In this document: positions 52,171 through 62,168 of the stretch, one piece after another | How positions within the stretch are numbered: position 1 is the stretch's first letter | Layout of the letters: each line of letters begins with the position of its first letter | Source of the DNA: Candidatus Poribacteria bacterium | GTDB taxonomy: Bacteria > Poribacteria > WGA-4E > PCPOR2b | Direction of reading: 5' to 3' | Assembly: GCA_022822005.1 (NCBI GenBank) | Contig: JAJECO010000044.1 | Span: 186,001 to 250,000 of the forward strand | Length of the DNA stretch: 64,000 nucleotides | Position numbers and translations under genes: made by a program | Notes under the pieces: model-generated | Told to the model about the DNA's origin: nothing | Database searches by the model: none | What the model saw: the letters and a program-made list of their open reading frames with translations, nothing else

Positions 52171-54078
52171 CTATTGTTTTTCTGCCTTGCTGTCCTTGTC
52201 GTCATCAACAACTTCCGCTTCAGCATCGACAACAGTTTCGTCCGATGTTTCTGCTGTTGCCTCAGACTCCGCTGCTGCTTGGGCATACATCGCTTCTGCC
52301 AATTTATGGCTCGCCTGCGTTAGTGCCTCCGTCTCTGCCTTAATTGCTTCGACGTCACTTCCGTTCAACGTTTCCCTCAATTTCTCGATCGCGCTTTGGA
52401 TTTCGTTGCGGTCCTCTTCAGAGATTTTATCCCCAAATTCGTTGAGGGAGTTTTCCGTGCTATAGATTAGTGAGTCAGCACTATTGCGAGCCTCAACTTC
52501 CTCTTTCTTCTGGGAATCTTCTTCCGCGTGTTCCTCAGCATCCGTAACCATCTGTTCAATTTCTTCGTCGGACAAGCCGCTTGAGGATTCGATCCGAATT
52601 TTCTGTTCTTTGCCTGTTCCAAGATCTTTTGCCGAAACGTTCACAATGCCGTTCGCATCGATATCAAATGTCACGTCAATCTGTGGCAGTCCACGCGGTG
52701 CGGGAGGAATACCGATCAGATCAAACCGACCAAGGGTGCGATTGTAGACTGCCATATCACGTTCGCCCTGAAGGACATGGATATTTACAGCTTCTTGGTT
52801 ATCTGACGCAGTCGAAAAGGTTTGGCTTTTCTTGGTCGGGATCGTGGTATTTCGTTCGATTAGGCGGGTGAAGACGCCACCGAGGGTTTCGATGCCGAGT
52901 GAAAGGGGCGTAACATCAAGTAGAAGCACATCCTTGACCCCTTCATCGCCGGATAGAACACCACCTTGGATTGCTGCGCCAATGGCAACCACTTCGTCGG
53001 GATTGACGCCTTTGTGCGGCTCTTTACCGAAAAACTGCTCAACCGCTTCCTGCACCTTCGGCATCCGCGTCTGACCGCCGACCAGTACAACCTCGTCGAT
53101 GTCCGATGCGGTTAACTCGGCATCGGCAAGGGCTTGACGACACGGTTCAATTGCCCGGTCAATCAGATCTGTAGTAAGCTGTTCCAGCTTCGCTCGCGTG
53201 AGCGTTAAATTCAGGTGCTTGGGACCGCTTGCGTCTGCAGTGATGAAAGGCAGGTTAATGTCTGACTGTAGTGCCGTTGATAATTCACATTTCGCTTTTT
53301 CTGCTGCTTCCCGCAGGCGTTGGAGCGACATTGGGTCTTGTCGTAGATCTATGCCGTTCTCGTTGAGGAACTCCTCGGCTAACCAATTAACAATTGTTTC
53401 ATCGAAGTCATCACCACCCAAATGGGTGTCTCCATTGGTGCTCTTGACCTCAAAAATACCTTCTCCAATCTCGAGGATCGAGATGTCAAAGGTACCGCCC
53501 CCTAAATCGTAGACGGCAATTGTCTGATCCGTTTTCTTGTCTAATCCGTAAGCGAGGGAAGCGGCTGTCGGCTCGTTAATGATTCGCAGTACCTCAAGTC
53601 CGGCGATCTGTCCAGCATCTTTGGTGGCTTGACGTTGTGCATCGTTAAAATACGCGGGAACCGTGATGACAGCTTGCGCTACTGTTTCGCCCAGATACGC
53701 TTCTGCTGTCTCCTTCATTTTGCGCAGGACGAGCCCTGAAATCTCAGGAGGTGCGTACTCACGGTCATCAATCTTGATCCGTGCTTCGTTGCTGCCTCCT
53801 TCGGCTACCGCATAGGGCACCCGCTGCATTTCCTCGCTGATCTCATTATAGCGTCTTCCCATGAAACGTTTGACCGAAGATACGGTGTTCTGGGGGTTTG
53901 TTACCGCCTGCCGTTTTGCAACCTGTCCAACGATCCGCTCATTTTCTTTCGTAAAGGCGACAACAGAAGGGGTGGTACGATCACCTTCAGCATTTTCGAG
54001 GACCTTCGGTTCTCCGCTCTCTAAAACTGCTACACACGAATTCGTTGTACCGAGGTCTATGCCGATTACTTTACTCAT
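52171..54078 (-). CDS. dnaK: Chaperone protein DnaK (Hsp70)
   Basis: A 635-residue Hsp70. The ATPase domain (1-385) contains [33 protein letters not shown] and ILLVGG-type [20 protein letters not shown]; the substrate-binding domain follows from [17 protein letters not shown]. The ATG at 54078 gives the normal N terminus and has GAGGAGG upstream. Its start overlaps the last 8 bases of grpE, so translation is coupled. The C-terminal tail is Asp/Glu-rich ([20 protein letters not shown]). It is regulated with the operon through CIRCE. Confidence 0.97.
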   Translation of the reverse strand: MSKVIGIDLGTTNSCVAVLESGEPKVLENAEGDRTTPSVVAFTKENERIVGQVAKRQAVTNPQNTVSSVKRFMGRRYNEISEEMQRVPYAVAEGGSNEARIKIDDREYAPPEISGLVLRKMKETAEAYLGETVAQAVITVPAYFNDAQRQATKDAGQIAGLEVLRIINEPTAASLAYGLDKKTDQTIAVYDLGGGTFDISILEIGEGIFEVKSTNGDTHLGGDDFDETIVNWLAEEFLNENGIDLRQDPMSLQRLREAAEKAKCELSTALQSDINLPFITADASGPKHLNLTLTRAKLEQLTTDLIDRAIEPCRQALADAELTASDIDEVVLVGGQTRMPKVQEAVEQFFGKEPHKGVNPDEVVAIGAAIQGGVLSGDEGVKDVLLLDVTPLSLGIETLGGVFTRLIERNTTIPTKKSQTFSTASDNQEAVNIHVLQGERDMAVYNRTLGRFDLIGIPPAPRGLPQIDVTFDIDANGIVNVSAKDLGTGKEQKIRIESSSGLSDEEIEQMVTDAEEHAEEDSQKKEEVEARNSADSLIYSTENSLNEFGDKISEEDRNEIQSAIEKLRETLNGSDVEAIKAETEALTQASHKLAEAMYAQAAAESEATAETSDETVVDAEAEVVDDDKDSKAEKQ

Positions 54079-54754
54079 TCGATTCTTCCTCCTCGAGGTT
54101 CGGGGCTTCATTTTCCTCGACCTGCTCACTTTTTCCCTTAGAGACCGAAACCATCGATGGGCGAATCACACGATTATGTAACAGATATCCTTTCTGCCAC
54201 TCTTCAATAACGTGATTTTCGGGAACCTCCTCTGATTCAACGTGCATTACTGCTTCATGCTGCATCGGGTCGAATGGTTCGTTCGCGGCGTCGATTGGAA
54301 GAACGCCGCGCTTTTCAAGGGTGCTGAGAATGCCCTTATAAATCATCTCAACTCCTTCAGCGAGGGCGCCAAAGTCTTCAGATTCTGTTGTCGATTGGAT
54401 TGCCCTTTCGATACTATCTACTGTTGGAATCAACTCTTTCACGAAACTTTCAAGGGCGTATTTTAAGGATTCCTCTTTCTCACGTTCAGTCCGTTTTCTT
54501 GAGTTATCGAACTCTGCGACTGTGCGAAGCATCTGATCGCGTTGTTCCTCTGCTTCAGTTTTATATGCCTCATACTCGGCTTTGAGATTGGCGAGCGCTT
54601 CCGCTTCGGGTGAAACCTCTGGTTCGGCATCTGCACTGGATGCTTCTGCCTCAGCGGCTTCCGCTCCATCATCGATCGGTTCACTCTCTGCCGAGTCCAA
54701 ATCAGTCGCTTCTGTTTCCTGCTCTTCTATATCTGTTTTTTTATCTTCTGACAT
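54071..54754 (-). CDS. grpE: GrpE nucleotide exchange factor
   Basis: A 227-residue GrpE, the DnaK nucleotide exchange factor. A long acidic N-terminal extension (about residues 1-60, rich in Glu, Asp and Ala) precedes the coiled-coil dimer region ([20 protein letters not shown]) and the C-terminal beta-wing ([39 protein letters not shown]). The ATG at 54754 has AGAGAGG 9 nt before it; an ATG two codons earlier is too close. The stop TAA lies inside the dnaK start region (8-nt overlap). Confidence 0.94.
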   Translation of the reverse strand: MSEDKKTDIEEQETEATDLDSAESEPIDDGAEAAEAEASSADAEPEVSPEAEALANLKAEYEAYKTEAEEQRDQMLRTVAEFDNSRKRTEREKEESLKYALESFVKELIPTVDSIERAIQSTTESEDFGALAEGVEMIYKGILSTLEKRGVLPIDAANEPFDPMQHEAVMHVESEEVPENHVIEEWQKGYLLHNRVIRPSMVSVSKGKSEQVEENEAPNLEEEESNE

Positions 54755-54808
54755 GCGCATGACCTCTCTAAGGAATAGCTACAAAACAACTTCCACATTT
54801 CACCGATA

Positions 54809-55849
54809 CTACGGTGATTCTTCAAACAGTTCACTGATCGTCTGGGAAGTAAAATTGACAATTGATACAATCCGTGGATACGCCATCCGGGTTGGTCCGA
54901 TAACCCCTATTGTTCCAAACTGATTCCCTCGCACCCGGTAGTTTGATCTGACGATACTGCACATTTCCATACCTTCACATCCGTTTTCGGTGCCGATTAG
55001 TACCTGAGTTCCGAGGGGTTCTTGCTGCGTAGACAGGAGATCGGCGACCTGTTTCTTCTGTTCTAAGACTCGAAATAGCGATTCGATTTTCTGAATTTCT
55101 TCAAACTCGGGCTGACTGAAGAAATTGGCGGTGCCATCAATGTAGACATGGGTTTCCTGCTCTAAGGCAAAGGTGTTCCGTGCAACAGTCACTATCGGGG
55201 CGGACAGGCGTTGATCGAAAACGGCTTTCAGCTTCGCAGGGTCTTGTGAGATCTGCCTTATCTGTTTCAAAGGCAGCCCTGCTAATTTTTCATTTAGTAT
55301 CTGATTTATCCGGTAGAGTTCGTTATCGGACAGATTCTTAGGTATAGGAACGACCTGATTCTTGACGGCTCCAGAAGCCATCAATAGAACCGCAAGTATG
55401 TGCTCGCTATCGATCGAGATAAGTTCAATTCGGCGCAGGATGCTTTCGTGTAACTCTGGGCTTAGGACGACACCGATATGATGCGAAATCGCGGACAGAA
55501 TCTTGGATGTCTGCTCCATAATCTCTTCAAAGTCACGAGTAGGTGACGTGTATCCATCTCGGATAAACTGCTTTTCTCTTCGGCTCAACTTCTGATCGGT
55601 CATCAGACTATCGACATAGACACGATAGCCCTGCTCCGTCGGAATCCGCCCGGCAGACGTATGCGGGTGCGTCAGATAACCAAGTTCCTCAAGATCCGCC
55701 ATGGTATTCCGCAATGTCGCCGCACTTAACCCCATGTCGTAGTCCTGCACAATTTTCTGTGAACTGACGGGTTCGGCTGTTCGGTTATAGCAGTTGACAA
55801 TTGCCTCTAAAACGGCATATTTTCGAGAATCTAACGCAGAAGTTGTCAA
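54809..55849 (-). CDS. hrcA: Heat-inducible transcription repressor HrcA
   Basis: A 346-residue HrcA, the repressor that binds CIRCE and depends on GroEL for folding. The winged-helix DNA-binding domain (residues 1-75: RKYAVLEAIVNCYNRTAEPV, SAATLRNTMADLEELGYL, HPHTSAGRIPTEQGYRVYVD) and the GAF-like core are typical; the C-terminal segment YPRIVSIVNFTSQTISELF is the family end. The start is TTG at 55849. It is the first gene of hrcA-grpE-dnaK-dnaJ-prmA, with the operator 28 nt upstream, giving autoregulation. Confidence 0.94.
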   Translation of the reverse strand: MTTSALDSRKYAVLEAIVNCYNRTAEPVSSQKIVQDYDMGLSAATLRNTMADLEELGYLTHPHTSAGRIPTEQGYRVYVDSLMTDQKLSRREKQFIRDGYTSPTRDFEEIMEQTSKILSAISHHIGVVLSPELHESILRRIELISIDSEHILAVLLMASGAVKNQVVPIPKNLSDNELYRINQILNEKLAGLPLKQIRQISQDPAKLKAVFDQRLSAPIVTVARNTFALEQETHVYIDGTANFFSQPEFEEIQKIESLFRVLEQKKQVADLLSTQQEPLGTQVLIGTENGCEGMEMCSIVRSNYRVRGNQFGTIGVIGPTRMAYPRIVSIVNFTSQTISELFEESP

Positions 55850-55876
55850 GAGGATCGCCCCAATTCGAAAGGTTTT

Positions 55877-55903
55877 TTAGCACTCTATTCTTGAGAGTGC
55901 TAA
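55877..55903. promoter_or_regulatory. CIRCE operator
   Basis: TTAGCACTC-N9-GAGTGCTAA (55877-55885 and 55895-55903) is an exact match to the CIRCE consensus. It lies between the promoter at 55911-55939 and hrcA, so HrcA would block transcription of the chaperone operon. Confidence 0.97.
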
Positions 55904-55910
55904 CGAAATT

Positions 55911-55939
55911 AAACTACCATTTTCAGAGGGATTTGTCAA
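55911..55939 (-). promoter_or_regulatory. Sigma-70-type promoter of the hrcA operon
   Basis: On the minus strand TTGACA (55939-55934), a 17-nt spacer and TAGTTT (55916-55911). The start site would fall at or just inside CIRCE, the usual arrangement. Confidence 0.75.
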
Positions 55940-56082
55940 GCAAAAAGGAAACGCATCAGATGGGAAGCCGGAGATGAATGCTTTGGTTGAATGCTTTGGT
56001 TTGTTGATTCAGTCCGCTTTGGAATCGCAATGGCCGTTCAGCGTACTCACAGCGTCGTACTGTTAGTGCAGAGCAGCTTAGA

Positions 56083-56114
56083 GAAATCGAGTTTGTCCGA
56101 AAAAACTCGATTTC
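56083..56114. terminator. Strong hairpin upstream of the kor terminator
   Basis: GAAATCGAGTTT (56083-56094) pairs exactly with AAACTCGATTTC (56103-56114). With the stem at 56147-56184 it makes a double hairpin in the spacer between the hrcA promoter and the end of korB, and may insulate the two units. Confidence 0.5.
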
Positions 56115-56137
56115 TTTGCACGCTTTCTTAATATGGG

Positions 56138-56186
56138 CGAAAACAAAATCAGCCTGAAATCGGGTTAGCAATTTCAGGCTGATTTA
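56138..56186 (-). terminator. Rho-independent terminator of the kor operon
   Basis: AATCAGCCTGAAAT (56147-56160) pairs exactly with ATTTCAGGCTGATT (56171-56184). On the minus strand it is followed by TTTGTTTTC. It lies about 50 nt after the korB stop. Confidence 0.8.
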
Positions 56187-56236
56187 TAGTTGTAGCTGAT
56201 ATAGATTGTGTTACGCTGAGTGCCTCGCGGACAGGG

Positions 56237-57136
56237 TTACATCATCCGTTTGACGATCGATTCGCCTTGTTCCTTTGTAACAGCGAGATCTGTTTTTCTG
56301 CCGATTGCACCATCCTGAAGGACCGGTTCGAGGTCTTCGAGTGCGTCACGGGTCGTATCCTCATAAAACAGACCGATGGGAATCTCATCCCCCCAAATCA
56401 TCGCTTGCTCAAGGGCTGCCTGCATATTGGTGGGATCGTGCCCTTGCTCTTCGAGCTTATTCACGCGCTGTTTGAAGAAAGCGAAGGTATTATCCTTATT
56501 GAAGGTGATGCAGGGGCTGAAGACATCCACGAGTGCGAACCCGTTATGCTCAATCGCTCTGTACATCAATTCGGAGAGGTGCTTCGTGTCGCCACTGAAC
56601 CCACGCGCCACATAGGTTGCACCTGAGAGGATCGCCAACGCGAGCGGATTAAGCGGCTGTTCGATGCTACCGAACGGGGTGCTCTTCGTCTTCATGCCCA
56701 TTCGGCTTGTCGGCGAGGTTTGACCAATCGTTAATCCGTAGATCTGGTTGTTCATCACAATATACATGAGATCGATATTGCGGCGAACTGTGTGGAGGAA
56801 ATGATTTCCGCCGATACCATATCCATCGCCGTCGCCACCTGTGACGATGACCTTCATCTCGTGATTAGAGAGTTTCATCCCCGTCGCTACAGCAAGTGAG
56901 CGACCGTGTAGGGTGTGCATCCCGTAGGTGTTGATGAATCCGGGAAGGTTGGATGAGCAGCCAATCCCACTGATTGTGACGAACTCATGTGGTTCGCGTC
57001 CAGTTTTGGCGCAAGCCATTTCAAGTGCTCTCAATACACCAAAATCACCACAACCGGGACACCAATCTGGAGCAATGTTCCCCTTAAAATCCTTCGCGGT
57101 TGGAGCCGCCTTTATCGGTTTACCATCGTTTGCCAT
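56237..57136 (-). CDS. korB: 2-oxoacid:ferredoxin oxidoreductase subunit beta
   Basis: A 299-residue TPP-binding beta subunit. It contains the cluster cysteine motif WCPGCGDFGVL (residues 25-35), and GIGCSSNLPG. The TPP/Mg site is in VTGGDGDGYGIGGNHFLH with IVMNNQIYGLTIGQTSPTS. With the alpha subunit it oxidatively decarboxylates 2-oxoglutarate (or another 2-oxoacid) to acyl-CoA while reducing ferredoxin; direction and substrate are not certain. It starts 11 nt after korA stops, with AAGGAGG before the ATG. Confidence 0.93.
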   Translation of the reverse strand: MANDGKPIKAAPTAKDFKGNIAPDWCPGCGDFGVLRALEMACAKTGREPHEFVTISGIGCSSNLPGFINTYGMHTLHGRSLAVATGMKLSNHEMKVIVTGGDGDGYGIGGNHFLHTVRRNIDLMYIVMNNQIYGLTIGQTSPTSRMGMKTKSTPFGSIEQPLNPLALAILSGATYVARGFSGDTKHLSELMYRAIEHNGFALVDVFSPCITFNKDNTFAFFKQRVNKLEEQGHDPTNMQAALEQAMIWGDEIPIGLFYEDTTRDALEDLEPVLQDGAIGRKTDLAVTKEQGESIVKRMM

Positions 57137-57147
57137 CTTATTCCTCC

Positions 57148-58929
57148 TTATACTACGATTTCTTGATACGGGATATACAGTTCGGTCTTACCTGCCTCAA
57201 TCTCCTTAGCACCATCAACGATGTGGTGTGGCATGAACGGCTCGCCATCATATTTGCGGATATGACCCTCGGCGTTGAAGCCGGTTTCACCGCGCAGGAA
57301 GCGAGCGAACTGACCGGTATAATTACCTTCAACAATAATACCGCGCTTACACTTTGCAAGGACCGCGTTCACCTTCTCTTCGTCGAGCGGATAGAGCCAG
57401 CGGAAATGAATATGATTCGTGCTGTACCCCTCTGCTCTGAGCAGGCTCGCCGCTTCGTCGAGGAGGCTGTCTGTCGAGCCCCACCCGATCAAGGTGATGT
57501 CTGCGTCTTCGGATCCCGTAAGCGTCGGGGCTGGTAGTTCAGCCATGATGCCATCCATCTTACGCTGGCGTTTTTCCATGATGTCACGACGTTTGTGTGG
57601 ATTCGTGAACTCGTCGCTAATCAGCACACCATCTTCATCGTGGTCATCGGTTGCCACAACATGGACATGTCCCGGTGTTCCGGGCAGCGCACGTGGAGAA
57701 ATGCCGCTGTCGGTAATCTTAAAGCGCTGATAGTTTTCGTCCGAACCGTTGTCTTCGGTGATGATCTCGCCGCGATCAATCTCCTGATCCCACTTGAGAT
57801 GATCTGGGTCGAAATTCGTGTAGCCCATAGAGAGTGTGAGGTCGGAAAGCACCATCCCCGGACACTGATATTTATCGACCAAGTTGAAGAGTTCTGGGAT
57901 CACAGTGAAGCCGTCAATAATACTGGTCGGTGCGACAATAATTTTCGGGAAGTCGCCTTGGCTGGCACCAAGCAGCTGCCACAGATCGCCTTGCTCGGTT
58001 TTGGTCGGTAATCCAGTCGAGGGTCCACCGCGCTGGACATTAATAATAACCACCGGAATTTCCATCATTCCGGCACTACCGATAGCCTCGGTCATCAGTG
58101 CGAAACCACCGCCGGAGGTCGCACACATCGCACGAGCTCCACCATGGGCGGCACCAATCGCCATATTCGCGACACCGATTTCGTCTTCAACCTGCCGAAC
58201 CATGATGCCCAAGTCACGGGCATTGGTAGCCATCCAGTGTAGCACACCGGTTGAAGGGCTCATCGGATAGGCACAATAGAATTTGACACCGGCTGCCGCA
58301 CCGCCCATTGCCATCATATCGTTACCGGTCGTGACCGCTAACGGTTTGTCCTGCATCGGCAATGATGCGGGGAACGGTGTGAAATGTTCAGCAGCATGAT
58401 CAAACCCTGCTCTGGCGATGCCGACGTTTTCGTCAACAACTTCCTGACCTTTTCGCTGGAACTGGATTGTTAAAATATTCTCCAACTGTTCCAAGCCAGC
58501 ACCAAGCATGTTAAGCGCCGCGCCGAGCAACAGCGTGTTTAGCATAATCCGGTTTCGGCTGTTGTTAGACAGCTCTTTAAAGGAGAGCGGGCATAACTGA
58601 ACGCCCTCTGGTACATCTCCTTCGGGCTTCGTGTTGTCACTGTTGTAAAGAATCGCCCCACCGGGGACGACGTTCTGAAGGTGCTTGTCCATTGCATCTT
58701 GGTTCAAAGCAATGACCAAATCAATCTTATCGCCATGGTTTGCAACAGGTTCGGAGCTGAGCCGCATGGTTAGAAAGGTGTGGCCGCCACGGATAAGGGA
58801 TTGGTAGGCACTGTAGGTGAACGCATAGATGCCACGACGTGCACAAATCCTCAACAGTAACGGTCCACTACTCTCAATACCCTGGCCGGGTGCCCCACCC
58901 ATACCAATGGCAAAATCGTAATTTCCCAT
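57148..58929 (-). CDS. korA: 2-oxoacid:ferredoxin oxidoreductase subunit alpha (gamma-alpha fusion)
   Basis: A 593-residue subunit with the gamma domain at the N terminus (residues 1-190: GMGGAPGQGIESSGPLLLRI, YSAYQSLIRGGHTFLTMRLS) fused to the alpha domain (from about 200: GNDMMAMGGAAAGVKFYCAY, PMSPSTGVLHWMA, RGGPSTGLPTKTEQGDLWQL). This architecture is typical of KorA. It pairs with korB 11 nt downstream. Together they form an anaerobic or microaerobic-type route for 2-oxoglutarate or pyruvate, alongside an E2 acyltransferase gene at 59867 that belongs to the alternative NAD-linked complexes. AAAGGA precedes the ATG. Confidence 0.93.
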   Translation of the reverse strand: MGNYDFAIGMGGAPGQGIESSGPLLLRICARRGIYAFTYSAYQSLIRGGHTFLTMRLSSEPVANHGDKIDLVIALNQDAMDKHLQNVVPGGAILYNSDNTKPEGDVPEGVQLCPLSFKELSNNSRNRIMLNTLLLGAALNMLGAGLEQLENILTIQFQRKGQEVVDENVGIARAGFDHAAEHFTPFPASLPMQDKPLAVTTGNDMMAMGGAAAGVKFYCAYPMSPSTGVLHWMATNARDLGIMVRQVEDEIGVANMAIGAAHGGARAMCATSGGGFALMTEAIGSAGMMEIPVVIINVQRGGPSTGLPTKTEQGDLWQLLGASQGDFPKIIVAPTSIIDGFTVIPELFNLVDKYQCPGMVLSDLTLSMGYTNFDPDHLKWDQEIDRGEIITEDNGSDENYQRFKITDSGISPRALPGTPGHVHVVATDDHDEDGVLISDEFTNPHKRRDIMEKRQRKMDGIMAELPAPTLTGSEDADITLIGWGSTDSLLDEAASLLRAEGYSTNHIHFRWLYPLDEEKVNAVLAKCKRGIIVEGNYTGQFARFLRGETGFNAEGHIRKYDGEPFMPHHIVDGAKEIEAGKTELYIPYQEIVV

Positions 58930-59239
58930 TTTATATCCTTTCTATCATAGGTTTTCCACCTATTTGAAAATCGTAGATTAACAAAGCCAAATTCTTACTA
59001 CATATTGATGAGGTGAGAAATTTGCTTTTACTGTGCAAAAATCAGGTGTGCGTGTTCAAAATTTGGTTGAATAATTAAGTGAAAACAAGATTTTATGGTT
59101 AAATAAGGTCTGGTCAGCAAAAAACCATATTAAGCATACCACATCCTACCTTATTTTTCAAATGAATTCTATACAACTGGGGGACATCCCGTGCCTTTGT
59201 TAAGGGAGAATGTTTTCGCGTTAATCAACAATTTTAATT
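58930..59239. other. AT-rich intergenic region
   Basis: No gene or clear repeat seen. It should hold the korAB promoter (minus strand), but I could not pick boxes with confidence. Confidence 0.4.
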
Positions 59240-59833
59240 TCAGAGTTCGCTTAGTGCTTTTTCTGCTTCAGGTGTTCCAATCTCTGACAACGCAAAAGCG
59301 GCATGGTCACGGACCCGATCGGATTCATCTGTCAAGGTGGCTATCAAAGCCGGTACGGCATCGCTCGCAGCTGCACCGACATTGGCCAGCCCAACCGCAG
59401 CATAGGTACGGATGTCAATTTCATCGTCGCCGAGCGCCTGAATCAGCGCCGGCACAACCGCTTGGGTGGAGTTCCCGATGGTGCTCAACGCACGGACGGC
59501 ATATTCGCGGACGGGGTCATAGGTGTCGTTTAATGCCTCAACTAAAGGAGGCACAGCAGGTTCTCCAATTCGTGCGACGGCGTCGGAGGCGTTAAGCGCG
59601 ACATGCCTGAATTCGTGGGCAAATGTATCGATCAAAGCGGGGATGGCGGGTTCTCCAATTTGTGCCAAAGCGTCAGCCGCACCATCACACACATCCCAGA
59701 TCACGTTCTCTAACGCCTCTATCAAGTCAGGCACCGCGGGTTCACCAACCTTAACCAGTGCTGCGATCGTCGCTTCACGATCCTCATCGTATTCCAGTTG
59801 TTCAATTAATTCATCAATATCGTAATCTTCCAT
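59240..59833 (-). CDS. HEAT-repeat protein
   Basis: A 197-residue alpha-solenoid made of about five or six HEAT repeats (ATIAALVKVGEPAVPDLIEA, CDGAADALAQIGEPAIPALI, ASDAVARIGEPAVPPLVEAL, VREYAVRALSTIGNSTQAVV, RDHAAFALSEIGTPEAEKAL). No catalytic motif. Such proteins usually bind partner proteins or phycobilin-lyase-like clients. The repeats resemble the C-terminal domain of the PhyH-HEAT fusion at 26892-28250. It precedes the E2 gene region by about 30 nt on the same strand (it starts downstream of the E2 stop). No ribosome binding site is obvious. Confidence 0.83.
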   Translation of the reverse strand: MEDYDIDELIEQLEYDEDREATIAALVKVGEPAVPDLIEALENVIWDVCDGAADALAQIGEPAIPALIDTFAHEFRHVALNASDAVARIGEPAVPPLVEALNDTYDPVREYAVRALSTIGNSTQAVVPALIQALGDDEIDIRTYAAVGLANVGAAASDAVPALIATLTDESDRVRDHAAFALSEIGTPEAEKALSEL

Positions 59834-59866
59834 AACATAGCCTAATCAGTACTTTAGATACTTGAT

Positions 59867-60982
59867 TTATCCCTCCAGAGCGAGCAAGAACGGATTTTCC
59901 AGTGCCTCAACCAACTGGCGTAGAAAGCGGGCTGCGTCCGCACCATCAATTAAGCGATGGTCGTAGGAGAGCGCGAGTGGCAACATCAGGCGCGGCTGAA
60001 ATTGGTCATTGATCAATAAGGGTTCTATCTGACTGCGGGAGACACCGAGAATAGCCGCTTCGGGGGCATTGATAATCGGCGCGAAATTGGTCCCACCGAT
60101 ACCGCCAAGATTGCTTATTGAGAAGGTTCCACCTTGCATATCTTCCAAGCCGAGTTTCCTGTTTCTTGCCTTTTCTGCCGCCTGACTGAGTTCAATCGAT
60201 AGCTCGATGATGTTCTTCTGATCGACATCACGGATAACGGGGACCAGAAGCCCTTGCGATGTATCGACCGCTACACCGATATGATAGTATTTTTTGTAGA
60301 TAATCTCCTCTTTCTCCATGTCTACGCTCGCGCAAAACTGCGGAGCCTGTTTCAGCGCGCCTGCGACGACTTTGAGGAGTATTGCTGTGATGGTAAGTTT
60401 GCCACCGTTATCTGCGACCCTTGAAGCATACTGTTTTCGGAGTTTTTCTAACTCTGTGATATCCGCTTTATCGAAATTTGTGACATGTGGAATCGTCCCC
60501 CAAGCGGTAACCATATGTTTCGCGGTAGCGCGGCGAACCCCTCCCATCGCCGCTCGCTCAATTTCACCCCATCTTGAGAAGTTTGGTAACGGTTCGGCAG
60601 TTTCAGTAGGCGGTTGTGTTCTGGATGATGCGACGGCTGCCGACTCCTCCTGTTTTTCGGCGTGGGCAGGTGGCGATACCGCTTCGGGGACAGGGGCGGT
60701 TTTCTCAGGTGTCTTGGGGGGCGTAGGCGCTTCTCCGCTTGCACCCTCTGTATCAACCGTCAGAATTGGCTTCCCTATCTCTATTATCCCGCCTTCTTCT
60801 ACATGGATCGCAGTGATGACACCGCTGACGGAGGAAGGGATTTCGATGGCAGCCTTATCCGTTTCGATCTCCAGTACCGGCTGATCCACTTCTATTGTGT
60901 CACCGACGGACACCAGCAGGGCGACAACATCGCCGGCGTCAATATCTTCTCCGAGTTCGGGGAGGTTAAATTCGGTTGTCAT
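59867..60982 (-). CDS. 2-oxo acid dehydrogenase E2 (dihydrolipoyl acyltransferase), short form
   Basis: A 371-residue E2. One lipoyl domain (residues 1-78, lipoylated Lys43 in ETDKAAIEIPS) is joined by a Pro/Ala-rich linker (80-130) to the catalytic domain (from about 145: AMGGVRRATAKHMVTAWGTI, FSISNLGGIGG, and the active-site His342-Arg-Leu-Ile-Asp-Gly). I do not see the peripheral subunit-binding domain that normally lies between the two. No E1 or E3 gene is in the window, so the acyl group (acetyl, succinyl or branched) cannot be assigned. Confidence 0.88.
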   Translation of the reverse strand: MTTEFNLPELGEDIDAGDVVALLVSVGDTIEVDQPVLEIETDKAAIEIPSSVSGVITAIHVEEGGIIEIGKPILTVDTEGASGEAPTPPKTPEKTAPVPEAVSPPAHAEKQEESAAVASSRTQPPTETAEPLPNFSRWGEIERAAMGGVRRATAKHMVTAWGTIPHVTNFDKADITELEKLRKQYASRVADNGGKLTITAILLKVVAGALKQAPQFCASVDMEKEEIIYKKYYHIGVAVDTSQGLLVPVIRDVDQKNIIELSIELSQAAEKARNRKLGLEDMQGGTFSISNLGGIGGTNFAPIINAPEAAILGVSRSQIEPLLINDQFQPRLMLPLALSYDHRLIDGADAARFLRQLVEALENPFLLALEG

Positions 60983-61004
60983 ATCTGTTACCCGTGTTTG
61001 CTTA

Positions 61005-62000
61005 CTACACCTTTTCTCGCAATAAATTGGCGATTTCGGTGACGGCAGGCAGCTGGTTAATGGTCAAAACTTCTCGCAAATCAAAAAATTTTTGTCCTAC
61101 TATAGGGTGTTTCTGCTTAAACTTGGTAGGATGAAACTTATCAACAAGGAAAAATTTCCTGTTTTTAGTGATGTCCCAACCATTATTCTCTTGGGCTTTC
61201 AAAATAGCACCGATGATTCGTGCTTCCTGATTTTCTGTAACCTTCTTCTTAAACTCGTGTATTTCCAGGTTTTCCCTGCTTTTATCATAAGCAGCGGTAA
61301 TGATGTTCTCAAGTTTTCCGATGCTGACGATATACCCTTTTGCGTACAAACCAATATACGTGTGGTCCCTGTATCCTTTACTATCATAATACAAGTTGAA
61401 TTCCTTATTTTCGTTCAACGTATCTCCGGCGGCTACTCCCCGCATAAGGTATGGTGCACTCAGCAATAGGTCTTCTTCTTGAAGAAACGCTCGAAAATCC
61501 TCGGCAAGCTCCTTCATCTGAAAATCGAAATCTGATAGCACACTTTCAAAGCTATCGATGATTGCTTCAAACGTTGTCGGGATAAACTGAATATGTTGTT
61601 TGTGAGTTTTATTGAAGGCCTGCACATCTGCCTTAACCTTACAGATAAATTCGTCGTTTGGCGAAGTAGGACTGAGTAGAAGAAGAATCTGGTGCTCTTC
61701 GTTGTTAAAAGTGGAGAGATGTCGCTCAAGTTGGTCCGGGTCGTAGTTCTCATCGAGTTTCGTCTCAATGACGATTTTGAAACTAGTTTGGGAAATTAGC
61801 CCATCAGGAGTGCTGTGCTGGCTGGGGGTCTGTTGAGCGAATGAAACCCCAATATCAAAAGGTATATTGAGACACTCGTTGATAAACGTCGCCAAACTGT
61901 ACGGATTGTGAGCATATAGGCGGGAAAAGAGCAGAAGCGTGTTGTTAGTGACAACGTTCTCGCGCTGTGAGTACCTTTGAAAATAATGCGGTCCGTTCAA
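61005..62000 (-). CDS. Probable PD-(D/E)XK nuclease-like protein
   Basis: No exact family recognised. The 331-residue protein carries a PD-(D/E)XK-like core near the N terminus: Pro65-Asp66-Gly in STPDGLISQ, then Glu79-Thr-Lys81 at the end of FKIVIETKLD. The spacing and strand pattern suit a restriction-like nuclease fold. The remainder is mixed alpha/beta. The start is TTG at 62000 with GGAGG 7 nt upstream. The AT-leaning sequence and isolated position next to repeats suggest an acquired, possibly defence-related gene. No methyltransferase or partner gene is adjacent. Confidence 0.6.
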   Translation of the reverse strand: MNGPHYFQRYSQRENVVTNNTLLLFSRLYAHNPYSLATFINECLNIPFDIGVSFAQQTPSQHSTPDGLISQTSFKIVIETKLDENYDPDQLERHLSTFNNEEHQILLLLSPTSPNDEFICKVKADVQAFNKTHKQHIQFIPTTFEAIIDSFESVLSDFDFQMKELAEDFRAFLQEEDLLLSAPYLMRGVAAGDTLNENKEFNLYYDSKGYRDHTYIGLYAKGYIVSIGKLENIITAAYDKSRENLEIHEFKKKVTENQEARIIGAILKAQENNGWDITKNRKFFLVDKFHPTKFKQKHPIVGQKFFDLREVLTINQLPAVTEIANLLREKV

Positions 62001-62168
62001 GATTCTGCCTCCAAGCCGATAAGGCGTAACAAAATGGAATCGTGCTCCCTAATTATACTGTAGTTTGGACAATTTGTGTTGCATTGCAAGTAGCGTTCTC
62101 AAGCGTTCTTCGATTTTTCTGCCTGTTTTGCCCAACACCTAACTTGCAGAAAAAACGATGCCCCAGCG
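62001..62168. other. Intergenic region
   Basis: No gene seen; leads into the repeat element at 62169. Confidence 0.4.
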
